DNA from: Fermentibacter sp963718745 [NCBI: Candidatus Fermentibacterota bacterium]
GTDB lineage: Bacteria; Fermentibacterota; Fermentibacteria; Fermentibacterales
Reading direction: 5' to 3'
NCBI GenBank assembly: GCA_963718745.1
Contig: OY970370.1
Span: 2,418,001 to 2,482,000, forward strand
DNA: 64,000 nt
Shown here: piece after piece, positions 33,122 through 41,892 of the stretch
Layout: each line of letters opens with the position of its first letter
Numbering within the stretch: position 1 is the stretch's first letter
Translations under genes and position numbers: made by a program
Notes under the pieces: model-generated
Seen by the model: the letters and a program-made list of their open reading frames with translations, nothing else
Database searches by the model: none
What the model was told of the DNA's origin: nothing

Positions 33122-34878
33122 TGAGGCGAATGCTGTTTGCTGCCCTGCTGGCGCTGGTTCTGCCCGCGTCGGCCTACAGGGTCACCGACATCTCGGTGGA
33201 ACCCAACGGAGACAGGACCCAGGTGACGGTGACTGCCGACGGTCCCATAACGTACGAGAAGTTTCTGCTCACCGACCCGATGAGGGTAGTGCTCGACCTC
33301 AGCAACTCCATCCACGCCCTGCCGGCGACGGACTTCACCGTGGGCAGGGGCGGGGTGGCTGCCCTGAGGACGAGCCAGTACAAGGCTCCACCCGAGGGCA
33401 TCGTCCGGATAATTGTGGACGTCACGGGAGAGCTGCTCAACTACAGTACCGAAACCGACGGGAACAACCTGGTGCTCACGCTCCAGACCAATCCCTCCGG
33501 GACCCCGTTCACCGCTTGGACCGCGGGAAGCTCCGGGATAAGCCGCAGCTTCGCGGGCGGTGAGGTAACCGCTCTCTCGACACCCGGTACTCTGTCTCCG
33601 GCTGATGAGTATTCCTCCTCCTACACAGGATCTGCACAGGGTGTGATCGTCAGCGAACCCTGGGCGGCCGCGGAGGACGGTTTCCCGGTGGAATGGCGCG
33701 GCACGGGCGGCCGCAGGGTCACCATCGATGTCGTGGAAGCGGACATCAGGACCGTGCTGAGATCCATCTCCGACGTCAGCGGCTTCAACATAATCCTGCC
33801 CGAGGGATACGAGGCCACGATAACCGCCCGCCTGAGGAACGTCGGCTGGAGGGACGCCCTCATGGCGATCCTGAACACCCAGGACCTCGTAGCGACGCTC
33901 GAGGGTACGAACGTTCTGAGGCTGGCTGCCAGGGCTGACTTCTACTCGGAGATCAGCACGATGGCGACCAACAGGAGGGACCGCCAGAACCTCCAGGACC
34001 TCCAGACCGAAGTCTTCGTGATCCGGTATGCGACCGCCGAGGACATCCGCGAGGCCACCTCGACGGTTCTGTCAGAGCGCGGACAGGTCTCCATCGACAC
34101 GAGGACGAACTCCCTGGTCGTCACCGACATACCGATCAAGATAAACGAGATCAGCAGACTCCTGCCGATCCTGGACAGCCCTACCGCCCAGGTGATGATC
34201 GAGGCCAAGCTGGTCGAGATCGACGCCTCCGCGAGAACCGAGCTGGGAATCGACTGGTCGATCGGGAACCTCGGACGCACCGATGCCCTCACTCATCTCG
34301 GCGGCAGCGGTGCACTCGGCGTCGGCGATCCTTCCGGATCGATCACGTTCGGGACATCCATGAACCTGCTGGACATAGAGGCCACCCTGGGATTCCTCGA
34401 AGAGGACAACAGGGCGCACATCCTCTCCGAGCCCAGGATCGCGATAATCGACAACATGACCGGCTCCGTGCTCTCGGGCAAGCAGGTCCCGCTGACTCTC
34501 AGGGACGCTGACGGGAACACCTACATCCAGCTCTACCAGGTGGGCGTGAGCCTCGAGGTCACCCCGCACATCAACGCCGACAACAACGTCACCCTCGAGC
34601 TGAACCCGATCGTCAGCGAACTGTCGGGAGAGGCCACGGCGAATGCGCAGCCGATCATCCTCACCCAGGAGGCCAACACCACCCTGATGATCGAGGACGG
34701 CGCTACTGCGGTGATCGGCGGCATCATGCGGAGCAAGCAGTCCGAGGTCGAGCGGAGGATCCCCGTACTCGGGTACATACCAATACTGGGCAGGCTGCTC
34801 TTCACCTACACTTCGACGACCACGGACAGCACCGAACTGGTGATATTCGTAACGCCGCACATCATCCGGCCCTACTAA
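33121..34878 (+). CDS. pilQ: Type IV pilus secretin PilQ
   Basis: Outer-membrane secretin ring of 585 residues with a signal peptide (MRRMLFAALLALVLPASA). An AMIN domain (about 20-125; VTDISVEPNGDRTQVTVTAD, MRVVLDLSN) is followed by a Ser/Thr/Gly-rich linker, an STN domain (about 195-265; VDIRTVLRSIS-like, FNIILPEG), a secretin N1 domain (about 290-360) and the secretin core (VMIEAKLVEID; SEPRIAIIDNMTGSVLSGKQVPL; VIGGIMRSKQSEVERRIPVLG; ELVIFVTPHII). Only one AMIN domain is present. It is the last gene of the pilus operon. Confidence 0.95.
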   Translation: MRRMLFAALLALVLPASAYRVTDISVEPNGDRTQVTVTADGPITYEKFLLTDPMRVVLDLSNSIHALPATDFTVGRGGVAALRTSQYKAPPEGIVRIIVDVTGELLNYSTETDGNNLVLTLQTNPSGTPFTAWTAGSSGISRSFAGGEVTALSTPGTLSPADEYSSSYTGSAQGVIVSEPWAAAEDGFPVEWRGTGGRRVTIDVVEADIRTVLRSISDVSGFNIILPEGYEATITARLRNVGWRDALMAILNTQDLVATLEGTNVLRLAARADFYSEISTMATNRRDRQNLQDLQTEVFVIRYATAEDIREATSTVLSERGQVSIDTRTNSLVVTDIPIKINEISRLLPILDSPTAQVMIEAKLVEIDASARTELGIDWSIGNLGRTDALTHLGGSGALGVGDPSGSITFGTSMNLLDIEATLGFLEEDNRAHILSEPRIAIIDNMTGSVLSGKQVPLTLRDADGNTYIQLYQVGVSLEVTPHINADNNVTLELNPIVSELSGEATANAQPIILTQEANTTLMIEDGATAVIGGIMRSKQSEVERRIPVLGYIPILGRLLFTYTSTTTDSTELVIFVTPHIIRPY

Positions 34879-34882
34879 CGGC

Positions 34883-35398
34883 GTGTTGAGAATCGGGCGG
34901 GGAACATGGAAGGGCCGTGTTCTCCGCCCACCTCTATCCATAAGGCCCTCTTCGGGCAGGATTCGCGCGGCAGCCCTGGACATCGCGGGAATGGTCGAGG
35001 GATCGTGGGTGTGGGATCTCTGCTGCGGGAGCGGGGCATTCGGGATCGAGTGCCTCAGTGCGGGAGCGGTCGGATGCACCTTCGTGGACATTGACAGGAA
35101 AGCCGTCAGGTACGTCTCGGAGGTCCTCGAAGACCTCGGCGGACTGGACCGGGCGCGGCCTCTCTGCGGGGACATGACGAGGATCGATCTATCGAAGCTG
35201 GACAGGCCCGGCCTCGTCTTCGTCGACCCCCCCTACTCGTCCGCCCGGCTCTACGACTGGGCATTTTCGCTGGACTGGGGGGAGCTGCTCGAGCCCGGCG
35301 GGATCGTATTGATCGAAACCCCCTCGACTCGCGAATCCAAAGAGGGATGGATCTCGAGGCGGTATGGCACGACATCCCTCCGATGGCGGTGGAAATGA
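34883..35398 (+). CDS. rsmD: 16S rRNA (guanine(966)-N(2))-methyltransferase RsmD
   Basis: 171 residues. It starts IGRGTWKGRVLR (RsmD-like GGxxxGRxL) followed by RIRAALDI-type SGRIRAAALDIAG. SAM site: VWDLCCGSGAFGIECLSAGA; catalytic motif IV DPPY (VFVDPPYSS). Methylates G966 of 16S rRNA. The start is a GTG at 34883 or the next TTG at 34886. It overlaps coaD by 4 bases, the usual rsmD-coaD pair. Confidence 0.9.
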   Translation: MLRIGRGTWKGRVLRPPLSIRPSSGRIRAAALDIAGMVEGSWVWDLCCGSGAFGIECLSAGAVGCTFVDIDRKAVRYVSEVLEDLGGLDRARPLCGDMTRIDLSKLDRPGLVFVDPPYSSARLYDWAFSLDWGELLEPGGIVLIETPSTRESKEGWISRRYGTTSLRWRWK

Positions 35399-35901
35399 GC
35401 GGACTCGTTGTATATCCCGGCACGTTCGACCCGATGACGCGGGGTCATCTCGACGTCATCTCGAACGCATCCAAGATCTTCGACAGGCTGAGGGTCGCGG
35501 TTGTAGCGAGGAGCTCCAAGCGGCTGCTCTTCTCTCCGGAAGAGCGCGAGGACCTCGCCAGGCGGTCCCTGGAGGAGGCCGGGATCACGGGAGTCGATGT
35601 CGAGCTGTTCGACGGGCTCCTGGTGGACTACATGAAGCGGGTCGGCTCCCTCGTGTTCGTCAGGGGATTGCGAGCCAATTCCGACTTTGAGTATGAATTC
35701 CAGATGCAGCTCATGAACAGGAAGCTCGCCCCGGAAATCGCCGGAGTATATCTGATGCCGGCGGAGAACAACATGTATCTCTCCTCCACGGTTGTGAAGG
35801 AGATCGCCGCATACGGAGGGGACCTGTCGACCCTGGTCCAGCCCAGCGTCGCCGAGGCGCTCGGACGGATCCGGGACGGCTCGAGGCGGGAAGGCATATG
35901 A
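35395..35901 (+). CDS. coaD: Phosphopantetheine adenylyltransferase
   Basis: Penultimate step of coenzyme A synthesis; 168 residues. The ATG at 35395 overlaps the rsmD stop and gives the canonical start VVYPGTFDPMTRGHLDVI with the TxGH nucleotide motif. Also present: FVRGLRANSDFEYEFQMQLMNRKL and the ISSTxxR-like YLSSTVVKEIA. A longer reading from 35347 would replace rsmD frames and is not needed. Overlaps the next gene by 4 bases. Confidence 0.96.
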   Translation: MSGLVVYPGTFDPMTRGHLDVISNASKIFDRLRVAVVARSSKRLLFSPEEREDLARRSLEEAGITGVDVELFDGLLVDYMKRVGSLVFVRGLRANSDFEYEFQMQLMNRKLAPEIAGVYLMPAENNMYLSSTVVKEIAAYGGDLSTLVQPSVAEALGRIRDGSRREGI

Positions 35902-37067
35902 ACTACTCCAGATCGGTTTCCAGGCTCGAACCGTCAGCCACGCTCCAGCTCACAGCAAGAGCGGGAGAGCTCGCGAGGCAGGGCCGTTCGATAGTCTCCC
36001 TCTCTGCAGGCCAGCCGAACTTCCCGAGTCCGCCGGCTGCTCTCGAAGCTGCTTCGAAGGCGATGCGCGAGGGAAAGACCGGGTACACTCCGACCGCCGG
36101 CATTCCAGACCTGAGGGAAGCGATAGCAGCGTCGACATCGAAGCGGCGCTCGGCAGCGTTCAAGCCCGCCGAGACGGTCGTCAGCTGCGGCGCCAAGCAC
36201 AGCCTGGCAAACCTTCTCATGGCTGCACTGAATCCAGGCGAGAGCGTCCTCGTTCCGAAACCCTACTGGGTGAGCTATCCGGAAATGGTGAAGCTGGCAG
36301 GCGGCGTCCCCGTCTTCCCGGAATCCGGCCGTCCCCTGATCTGTGCCGCAGATGTCGAGGCCGCATCGGCCGCGGGGGTGACGGGCGTGATCCTGAATTC
36401 TCCCGGAAACCCTACCGGCTGCGTCTATACGCCGGCTGAAACACGCGAACTGGCTGATGCACTCGCCGCGACCGGAATGTGGGTCATCTCGGACGACATC
36501 TACGAGGACCTGGTCTATACGGGATCCCCTTCTCCGCACGTACTCGACTTCAGGCCAGAACTCAGGGAGCGGACTGCGATAGTATCCGGCGTGTCCAAGA
36601 CCTTCGCGATGACCGGATGGAGGATCGGATGGACCGTGGCCCCCGTGGACTGGTCCAGGCTCTCGATCAGGATACAGGAGCACACCACTTCGAATCCCTG
36701 TTCGATTTCACAGTATGCCGCGCTCGCGGTGATGTCCGGTGCCGCCGAGACAGAGCGGCTGGCCATGCTGGCCGCCTTCCACTCGAGGCGGGATCTGATC
36801 TGTTCGCTCCTGTCGGGTGTTCCGGGACTCTCGTTCCCCCGCCCCGAGGGAGCTTTCTATGTTTTCGCGGAATACCCTTCGGAACTGGGCATCGGGAGTG
36901 CGGAGATGTGCGCCGGGCTGCTCGATGAATACGGCCTTGCAGTCATCCCTGGCAGCGCCTTCGGCGACGAGTTCAGGATCAGGCTTTCCTTTGCAGCCTC
37001 GGATGAGGATATTCGCGAGGGCGTCGTGCGCCTTTCCGCCTTCCTCGCGAAGAGGAGTGACAGATGA
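35898..37067 (+). CDS. Class I PLP aminotransferase, aspartate aminotransferase-like
   Basis: 389 residues, fold-type I. Motifs: SLSAGQPNFPSP (start of the 1-beta family), GKTGYTPTAGIPDLREAIA, NSPGNPTGCVY, DDIYEDLVY, the PLP lysine in SGVSKTFAMTGWRIGW, and the substrate Arg in EFRIRLSFAAS. These match aspartate/prephenate aminotransferases of subgroup 1-beta. The exact substrate cannot be read. It is translationally coupled to coaD and to the zinc-ribbon gene. Confidence 0.88.
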   Translation: MNYSRSVSRLEPSATLQLTARAGELARQGRSIVSLSAGQPNFPSPPAALEAASKAMREGKTGYTPTAGIPDLREAIAASTSKRRSAAFKPAETVVSCGAKHSLANLLMAALNPGESVLVPKPYWVSYPEMVKLAGGVPVFPESGRPLICAADVEAASAAGVTGVILNSPGNPTGCVYTPAETRELADALAATGMWVISDDIYEDLVYTGSPSPHVLDFRPELRERTAIVSGVSKTFAMTGWRIGWTVAPVDWSRLSIRIQEHTTSNPCSISQYAALAVMSGAAETERLAMLAAFHSRRDLICSLLSGVPGLSFPRPEGAFYVFAEYPSELGIGSAEMCAGLLDEYGLAVIPGSAFGDEFRIRLSFAASDEDIREGVVRLSAFLAKRSDR

Positions 37068-37477
37068 TCGTCGAGTGTCCCAGCTGCGGCAAGCGGTATC
37101 AGATTCCCGATGAAAAGCTGGGTGCAGGTCCGAGGAAGCTCAGGTGCAGGAACTGCTCCGAGGTGTTCACCATCTCGTCGACCGGTTCCGACAGGCACCT
37201 GCGGGAGGAGCCTCCCGAGGAGGACGCCGCAACCCGTGCAAGGCGCCTCGCCAGGGTCCTTGCCAGCGACATGGTCGTCTACAACAAGGACACGGTGGAG
37301 AAGGCCCGCCGGGACGGCAGCCTGCAGGGACTCCTGAAGTCGGAGATCGACAGGTCCTGGCTTCTTTGGAAGTCGAGATTCCCGGAGATGAGCGACAAGG
37401 GCGAGGACATCTTCAGGGAGGCCCTGAAGGACGTTCTCGCAAAGGGCGGGGACGATTTCGACGACTGGCGTCCCTGA
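37064..37477 (+). CDS. Zinc-ribbon (MJ0042-type) protein
   Basis: 137 residues. The N-terminal ribbon is MIVECPSCGKRYQIPDEKLGAGPRKLRCRNC (two CxxC pairs), as in the MJ0042/zinc_ribbon_5 families, followed by EVFTI. The rest is helical and charged with no membrane segment, whereas many relatives have one. Function unknown. The ATG overlaps the aminotransferase stop. It is the last gene of the rsmD-coaD run, convergent with the gmhA-like gene. Confidence 0.8.
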   Translation: MIVECPSCGKRYQIPDEKLGAGPRKLRCRNCSEVFTISSTGSDRHLREEPPEEDAATRARRLARVLASDMVVYNKDTVEKARRDGSLQGLLKSEIDRSWLLWKSRFPEMSDKGEDIFREALKDVLAKGGDDFDDWRP

Positions 37478-37485
37478 CCGGACGC

Positions 37486-38055
37486 TCAGCTCTCCAGTTC
37501 CATCTGCTCCTTCACGCAGCGAAAGACGATGTGCGCCAGGATGAGGTGCACGTCTTCTATCTGCTGCATGTCGTCCGAGGGTACGATTATGGACTCGGAA
37601 GCCACATGCGCCGCCTCGCCGCCGTCGTAGCCCGAGAACAGTACTGACACCGCGCCCATCTCGTTGGCCAGCCTCAGGGCATTCACCACATTCGGGCTCC
37701 TGCCGCTTCCCGACAGACCTATGACGACGTCACCAGGCTCCGCGAGGTTCCGGAGCTGCTCTCCGAAGGTGTTCGTGTAGTCGGTATCATTGGCCCATGC
37801 CGTCAGAAGGGGGACGTTCTCGGCCAGCGAGATGGCCTTCAGCCTCTTCCTGTCCGGAGACGACGTGCCCTTGGCCAGATCGCAGACGAAATGCGCCGAT
37901 GTGGCGGATCCTCCGCCGTTGCCGAAGACGAAGACCCGTTTTCCGTTCCTCCAGGCCTGCAGCAGGGTGTCCGTGACCCTCCGGATCTCCTCAGGCGGTA
38001 TCCTCATCACAAGGCAGCTCACTCCGTCGAGATACGACCGGATCATATCGAGCAT
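37486..38055 (-). CDS. gmhA: SIS-domain sugar isomerase, GmhA-like
   Basis: 189 residues. The SIS fold shows KRVFVFGNGGGSATSAHFVCDLAKGT, GDVVIGLSGSGRSPNVVNAL and IEDVHLILAHIVF with the Glu and His that act in sedoheptulose-7-phosphate isomerases. The expected product is heptose-7-phosphate for LPS core or glycans; other SIS isomerases cannot be excluded. GGAGGATGAA precedes the ATG at 38055. It follows the nucleotidyltransferase-like gene by one base, suggesting a joint nucleotide-heptose role. Confidence 0.82.
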   Translation of the reverse strand: MLDMIRSYLDGVSCLVMRIPPEEIRRVTDTLLQAWRNGKRVFVFGNGGGSATSAHFVCDLAKGTSSPDRKRLKAISLAENVPLLTAWANDTDYTNTFGEQLRNLAEPGDVVIGLSGSGRSPNVVNALRLANEMGAVSVLFSGYDGGEAAHVASESIIVPSDDMQQIEDVHLILAHIVFRCVKEQMELES

Positions 38056-38056
38056 T

Positions 38057-38908
38057 TCATCCTCCGATTATCTTGATGTACTTGTCGGTCATCCCGGAGC
38101 GCGGTCCTGTGCGCGCACCCGGGAGCAGCAGCGCATTCCTGATCGCGGAACCCCTGCCGACCAGGGCATCCTCCAGAACGACGCAGTTGTCGAGGATGCA
38201 TCCGTCTTCTATGACGGCCCCCGAGGCGATCCAGCTCGATCCCGTGATCGCGGCGTCTCCGGCGACCACGGCGCCAGGATCGACAACCACTCCAGCCTTC
38301 CAGGGCGAGGGTCCGGGAGGATGCATGAAAGGCGCCCCGGGTGCTTCACCTCCGAGGATGTCCGCGCACAGCAGAAGAAAATCCCCGGGGGCCGTGACGG
38401 TCCTGCAGTATGAAGCCAGGTTCTCCGAGCAGAGTTCCACTCCCGCATCCATCATGGCCCGGATGCAGCCTTCGGGAGAAGGTCCCGCGGGACCGGCGGC
38501 ATCGATGGCGCAATGCCTCAGCAGCCAGATGCCGGAGTCGCGCATGTTCGTCGACGATTCCCCGGCGAAGCCCGTCACCCTGCCGGACGGGGAGGAGAGC
38601 AGAGCCGCCCCGTGGAAGCCTCCGGGGTCGGTGACGATCAGGGCGTCTGCTCCCCTCGAGTCCATCTCCTCGAGGAGCAGGTCCGCCTCGAACGTCCGGA
38701 GACCCGTGCCGTGTACGAGGACGAAGGGATCGGACAATCCCTGCGGCAGTCCGCGGCCGGGCAGACCCGCCCCCGCAGATCCCAGGCCGCTCCCGGCGAG
38801 CCAGAAAGCCTCTGTCTGCGCGATGCCGCGACCTCCGGGAAGCCTTCTCCCGGGATCGAAACAGGAGGGTGTGTCCGCCCAGCTCGGCAGATGGACGAAG
38901 TCCATCAT
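38057..38908 (-). CDS. Sugar-phosphate nucleotidyltransferase-like protein with left-handed beta-helix, lacking the N-terminal signature
   Basis: 283 residues. The middle recalls NDP-sugar pyrophosphorylases (PFVLVHGTGLRTFEADLLLEEMDSRGADALIVT; GRVTGFAGE; NMRDSGIWLLR). The C-terminal part is a hexapeptide helix (GAVVAGDAAITGSSWIASGAVIEDGCILDN). The usual GGxGxRLxP loop is absent, and the metal-binding NGD is HGT here. The ATG at 38908 follows GAGGAGGGT and overlaps the methyltransferase stop, so the short N-terminus looks genuine. I infer a non-catalytic or altered paralogue that may assist the GmhA-like isomerase downstream. Confidence 0.7.
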   Translation of the reverse strand: MMDFVHLPSWADTPSCFDPGRRLPGGRGIAQTEAFWLAGSGLGSAGAGLPGRGLPQGLSDPFVLVHGTGLRTFEADLLLEEMDSRGADALIVTDPGGFHGAALLSSPSGRVTGFAGESSTNMRDSGIWLLRHCAIDAAGPAGPSPEGCIRAMMDAGVELCSENLASYCRTVTAPGDFLLLCADILGGEAPGAPFMHPPGPSPWKAGVVVDPGAVVAGDAAITGSSWIASGAVIEDGCILDNCVVLEDALVGRGSAIRNALLLPGARTGPRSGMTDKYIKIIGG

Positions 38909-39843
38909 ACCCTCCTCGGAGAGGCGTACCGTATGAGCCCGTTGCCCAGTCCGGCCCTCTGCGCGGAGGCGTAGAGGAGGCGCTGAAGGCCCATGCGGAA
39001 GTAGACGATCCTGAAGGCACGCTCGAGAGGGGAGCCGGAGGAGGTCGAAGGCGGCGACATCCGCCTGCGGATCTCGCCGTAGTTGCCCGACTGTCTCGCG
39101 ACGATGTCGAAGCCCCCTCCCTCGAGTGCGGCGTCCAGCGTCCTCGGGCTGAAGAAGTACAGGTGGGCGGGTATGGAGTCCGGCCGTATCGAGCCCGTCC
39201 GCACCCCCCTGAGGACCGCCTGCAGCGCCTCCTCCCAGTGGGTGAGCTCCCATGGGCACTGGGTCACCAGGATGCCTCCGGGCCGGAGCAGACCGGCTAT
39301 CCGTCGGAGGGTGTCGAAGGGTCTGTGCAGGTGCTCCAGCACGTCCAGCAGTAGTACCGCGTCGAACGATCCCTCGCGAAGGCGTGCTTCCTCGACAGTC
39401 CCCCCGTGCACGGAAAGACCGAATCTATCTCTGGCGTAGGCGGACGCGAGCGGGCTCACTTCGACCCCCTCGACCTCCCAGCCACAGCTCCTCAGATGGT
39501 CGAGCAGGAAGCCGTGGGCGCAGCCGACCTCGAGCAATCTGCGGCCGGTCGTCACGTGCTTCCGGAGATCCCTCTCACGTCTGTCGAAAAGGACGCGGAA
39601 GACATCCCCGTAGAGCTCGAAGCTCTTCTCGTATCCGCCATAGCCGGTGGTGCCGGCATCGTAGTATTCCCTGCCGTAGAACTCGGAGAGGGAGGCTTCG
39701 CTCGGTCTTTCTGAAAGATAGATCAGCCCGCAGACCCCGCACCTGAATACGGGCCAGGAACTCTGCAGGCTCAGCAGCCTGCCCTCCTGCGAACCGCAGA
39801 GGAAGCAGCCCGCCGATTCACGTTCGAACCTTTCCGAAACCAT
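38905..39843 (-). CDS. Class I SAM methyltransferase with N-terminal zinc-binding motif
   Basis: About 312 residues. Two CxxC pairs near the start (CFLCG, CGVCG) look like a zinc site, then a Methyltransf_23-type fold: RRLLEVGCAHGFLLDHLRSCGWEVEGVEVSP, FDAVLLLDVLEHLHRPFDTLRRI and LLRPGGILVTQCP. Proteins of this form occur in sugar and polysaccharide clusters. The ATG at 39843 is the first that keeps the Cys pairs; the frame is open upstream but low in similarity, and the ribosome site is weak. Co-transcribed with the two sugar genes downstream. Confidence 0.8.
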   Translation of the reverse strand: MVSERFERESAGCFLCGSQEGRLLSLQSSWPVFRCGVCGLIYLSERPSEASLSEFYGREYYDAGTTGYGGYEKSFELYGDVFRVLFDRRERDLRKHVTTGRRLLEVGCAHGFLLDHLRSCGWEVEGVEVSPLASAYARDRFGLSVHGGTVEEARLREGSFDAVLLLDVLEHLHRPFDTLRRIAGLLRPGGILVTQCPWELTHWEEALQAVLRGVRTGSIRPDSIPAHLYFFSPRTLDAALEGGGFDIVARQSGNYGEIRRRMSPPSTSSGSPLERAFRIVYFRMGLQRLLYASAQRAGLGNGLIRYASPRRV

Positions 39844-40126
39844 GGCTGCAACGTGTCGTCGAACAGCATCCGGGTCAACCCCTTGACAACCAGCCCCGAA
39901 TGGTTGACACTCATCGTGCGGCACCTGATGGCCTGGATGTATTGAAATGCAGAGCAACAACATGGAATGTGCCCTTGACAAGTGCGTGCTCTTGACGGAT
40001 GTTGCCGCCCTGTATCCTGATGACGGCAGGCAACCCGCCGCGTTCAGTCACAGCTGATGGAACCCCCCGGGTGCAGCGGGGTTATACGGCATATCCGGCG
40101 GTCGACAGGCGGAAGGGAGATGTTTC
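39844..40126. promoter_or_regulatory. Divergent regulatory region upstream of rpoD with four -35-like boxes
   Basis: The 283 bases hold TTGACA at 39883, 39904 and 39975 and TTGACG at 39992 on the plus strand. None is followed by a clear -10 at 16-18 bases: the best is GATGTT 17 bases after 39975-39980, or TATCCT 15 bases after 39992-39997. CAACC...GGTTG around 39887-39906 forms a short inverted repeat. GGGAG precedes the TTG start of rpoD. Confidence 0.45.
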
Positions 40127-40969
40127 TTGGCAACCAGAAGAACCGAAGGACGGTCGCTCGAGCTCTATCTTCGAGAGATAGGGTGCAAGGAAACCCTTAC
40201 TTCGGAACAGGAGGCCGATCTCGCCCGCAGGATACGCGCGGGCGAACAGGCAGCCCTCAACCTGCTCACCGAAGCGAATCTCCGATTCGTAGTCAGCATA
40301 GCAAAGCAGTATGCCAACCAGGGCGTTGCTCTCGAGGATCTCATAAACGAGGGCAACGTCGGTCTGATCCGTGCTGCCAAGGGTTTCGACGAGACCAAGG
40401 GCTGCAGGTTCATCACATATGCGGTATGGTGGATCCGTCAGGCCATCCTCCAGGCCCTGGCGGAGCAGTCGAGGATCGTCAGGCTCCCCCTGAACCGCGT
40501 CGGCGAACTCTACAAGATGGGGCGGGCCACCAGGGAGCTGGGGCATACCCTCGGGCGCGATCCCACCACGGACGAGATAGCCAGGGAGCTCGATGTCTCC
40601 AGGGAGGAGGTCGAGGGGATGATGTCCATCCACAGCACTCATCTCTCGCTCGACAGCCCCGTCTACGAAGGCAGTGACAAGACCTTCCAGGAGATGATCG
40701 CAAGCGACAACCAGATCTCGCCGGACGAGGCCGTAGTGCACGAAGCGATGAAGAAGAGCGTCGACACGATGCTCGAGATACTGGACCATCGCGAGAAGAC
40801 GATCATCTGCCTCTTCTTCGGCATCGGCACCGACCGGAGGCACACCCTCGCGGAGATAGGCCGTACGATGGGCATCAGCCGCGAGAGGGTACGTCAGCTC
40901 AAGAACAGAGCCATAAGCAAGCTGTACGAATCGGCCGACGGAAACACGCTTCTGCTGTTCCTCGGCTGA
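40127..40969 (+). CDS. rpoD: Primary RNA polymerase sigma factor, short FCB type
   Basis: 280 residues from a TTG. Region 1.2 is SLELYLREIG; region 2 has LRFVVSIAKQYANQGVALEDLINEGNVGLI, FDETKGCRFITYAVWWIRQAI (2.3-2.4); region 3 has IVRLPLNRVGELYKM; region 4 has EKTIICLFFGIG and AEIGRTMGISRERVRQLKNRAISKL. Region 1.1 and the non-conserved insert of proteobacterial RpoD are absent, as in Bacteroidetes/Chlorobi primary sigmas of about 285 residues. This supports FCB affiliation of the organism. Confidence 0.92.
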   Translation: MATRRTEGRSLELYLREIGCKETLTSEQEADLARRIRAGEQAALNLLTEANLRFVVSIAKQYANQGVALEDLINEGNVGLIRAAKGFDETKGCRFITYAVWWIRQAILQALAEQSRIVRLPLNRVGELYKMGRATRELGHTLGRDPTTDEIARELDVSREEVEGMMSIHSTHLSLDSPVYEGSDKTFQEMIASDNQISPDEAVVHEAMKKSVDTMLEILDHREKTIICLFFGIGTDRRHTLAEIGRTMGISRERVRQLKNRAISKLYESADGNTLLLFLG

Positions 40970-40992
40970 TCTCCGGCAGTCCCGAGGCAGAG

Positions 40993-41892
40993 ATGCGTCT
41001 GGGAACGATTCACTGGGTACCGTGGCGGTCAGGCCGGGGGCGCCCCCTGGTGCTGACGAGATTCAGGCTGCAGCTGGCCGGATTCGCGGTATCACTGTCC
41101 ATTTCAGCTCTGATAGCCGCAGCCTTCCTGCTGGGCAGGGAGGCCGGGATGCGGCACAGGCTCACGGGCGCCGGGAGGAACGAGGTCATCCTCCAGGGCG
41201 AGATCTACCAGCTGAGCGAGCGCGTGGACGAACTCACCGCAAGGCTGGTGGACATCGCGGATCGTGAGGAGAGGATCATGCTCGCCGGCGCCGGTCTGAA
41301 CATGGACTTCTCCGGCCTGATGCCGCAGGAGGCCGAGCCCGCTGCCGAATCCGACCTTTTCATGTACATCGACGACCTCGACCTGAGGCTCCTGCTCGCC
41401 GAGCGCCTGGCCCGGGCCGAGCTCGAGGCATATGACTCCCTCGCGTCGCATTTCCTCGCCATCACCGAGCAGCTCCGGCGCATTCCTTCCATCTGGCCCG
41501 CCGAGGGCTACTACGTGAGTGATTTCGGCGCAAGGATCGACCCCTTCACTGGAGCGGTGCGCTACCACGAGGGGGTGGACATCGCCGAGAGATCAGGCAC
41601 CCCGATCTATGCGCCCGCTGACGGAGTCGTGACCTTCTGCGGCTGGACCTCGGGATACGGGCTGGAAGTCATCGTCCGCCACACTCCGAGGCTCTCGACC
41701 CGCTTCGCCCACTGCTCCTCCGTATGCGTCACCGTCGGCCAGACCGTCCGGCGCGGCGATCTCCTGTCCAGGATGGGGATGACCGGGAGGGCAGTCGGCC
41801 CCCACCTTCACTACGAGGTCCTCCGGGACGGCTCACAGATCGACCCTGACGACTTCATCATACGAACCGGCGCGAGCCAGTCGGTCTTCTAG
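40993..41892 (+). CDS. M23 family metallopeptidase with membrane anchor and coiled coil
   Basis: 299 residues. One membrane helix (about 26-46), then a coiled coil (EVILQGEIYQLSERVDELTARLVDIADREERI) and a LytM/M23 domain with the first zinc ligands HEGVD and the second pair HLHYEV. Such proteins cleave peptide cross-links of peptidoglycan or regulate amidases; the zinc ligands are intact here. It shares one base with the next methyltransferase gene (TAGTG). Confidence 0.9.
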   Translation: MRLGTIHWVPWRSGRGRPLVLTRFRLQLAGFAVSLSISALIAAAFLLGREAGMRHRLTGAGRNEVILQGEIYQLSERVDELTARLVDIADREERIMLAGAGLNMDFSGLMPQEAEPAAESDLFMYIDDLDLRLLLAERLARAELEAYDSLASHFLAITEQLRRIPSIWPAEGYYVSDFGARIDPFTGAVRYHEGVDIAERSGTPIYAPADGVVTFCGWTSGYGLEVIVRHTPRLSTRFAHCSSVCVTVGQTVRRGDLLSRMGMTGRAVGPHLHYEVLRDGSQIDPDDFIIRTGASQSVF

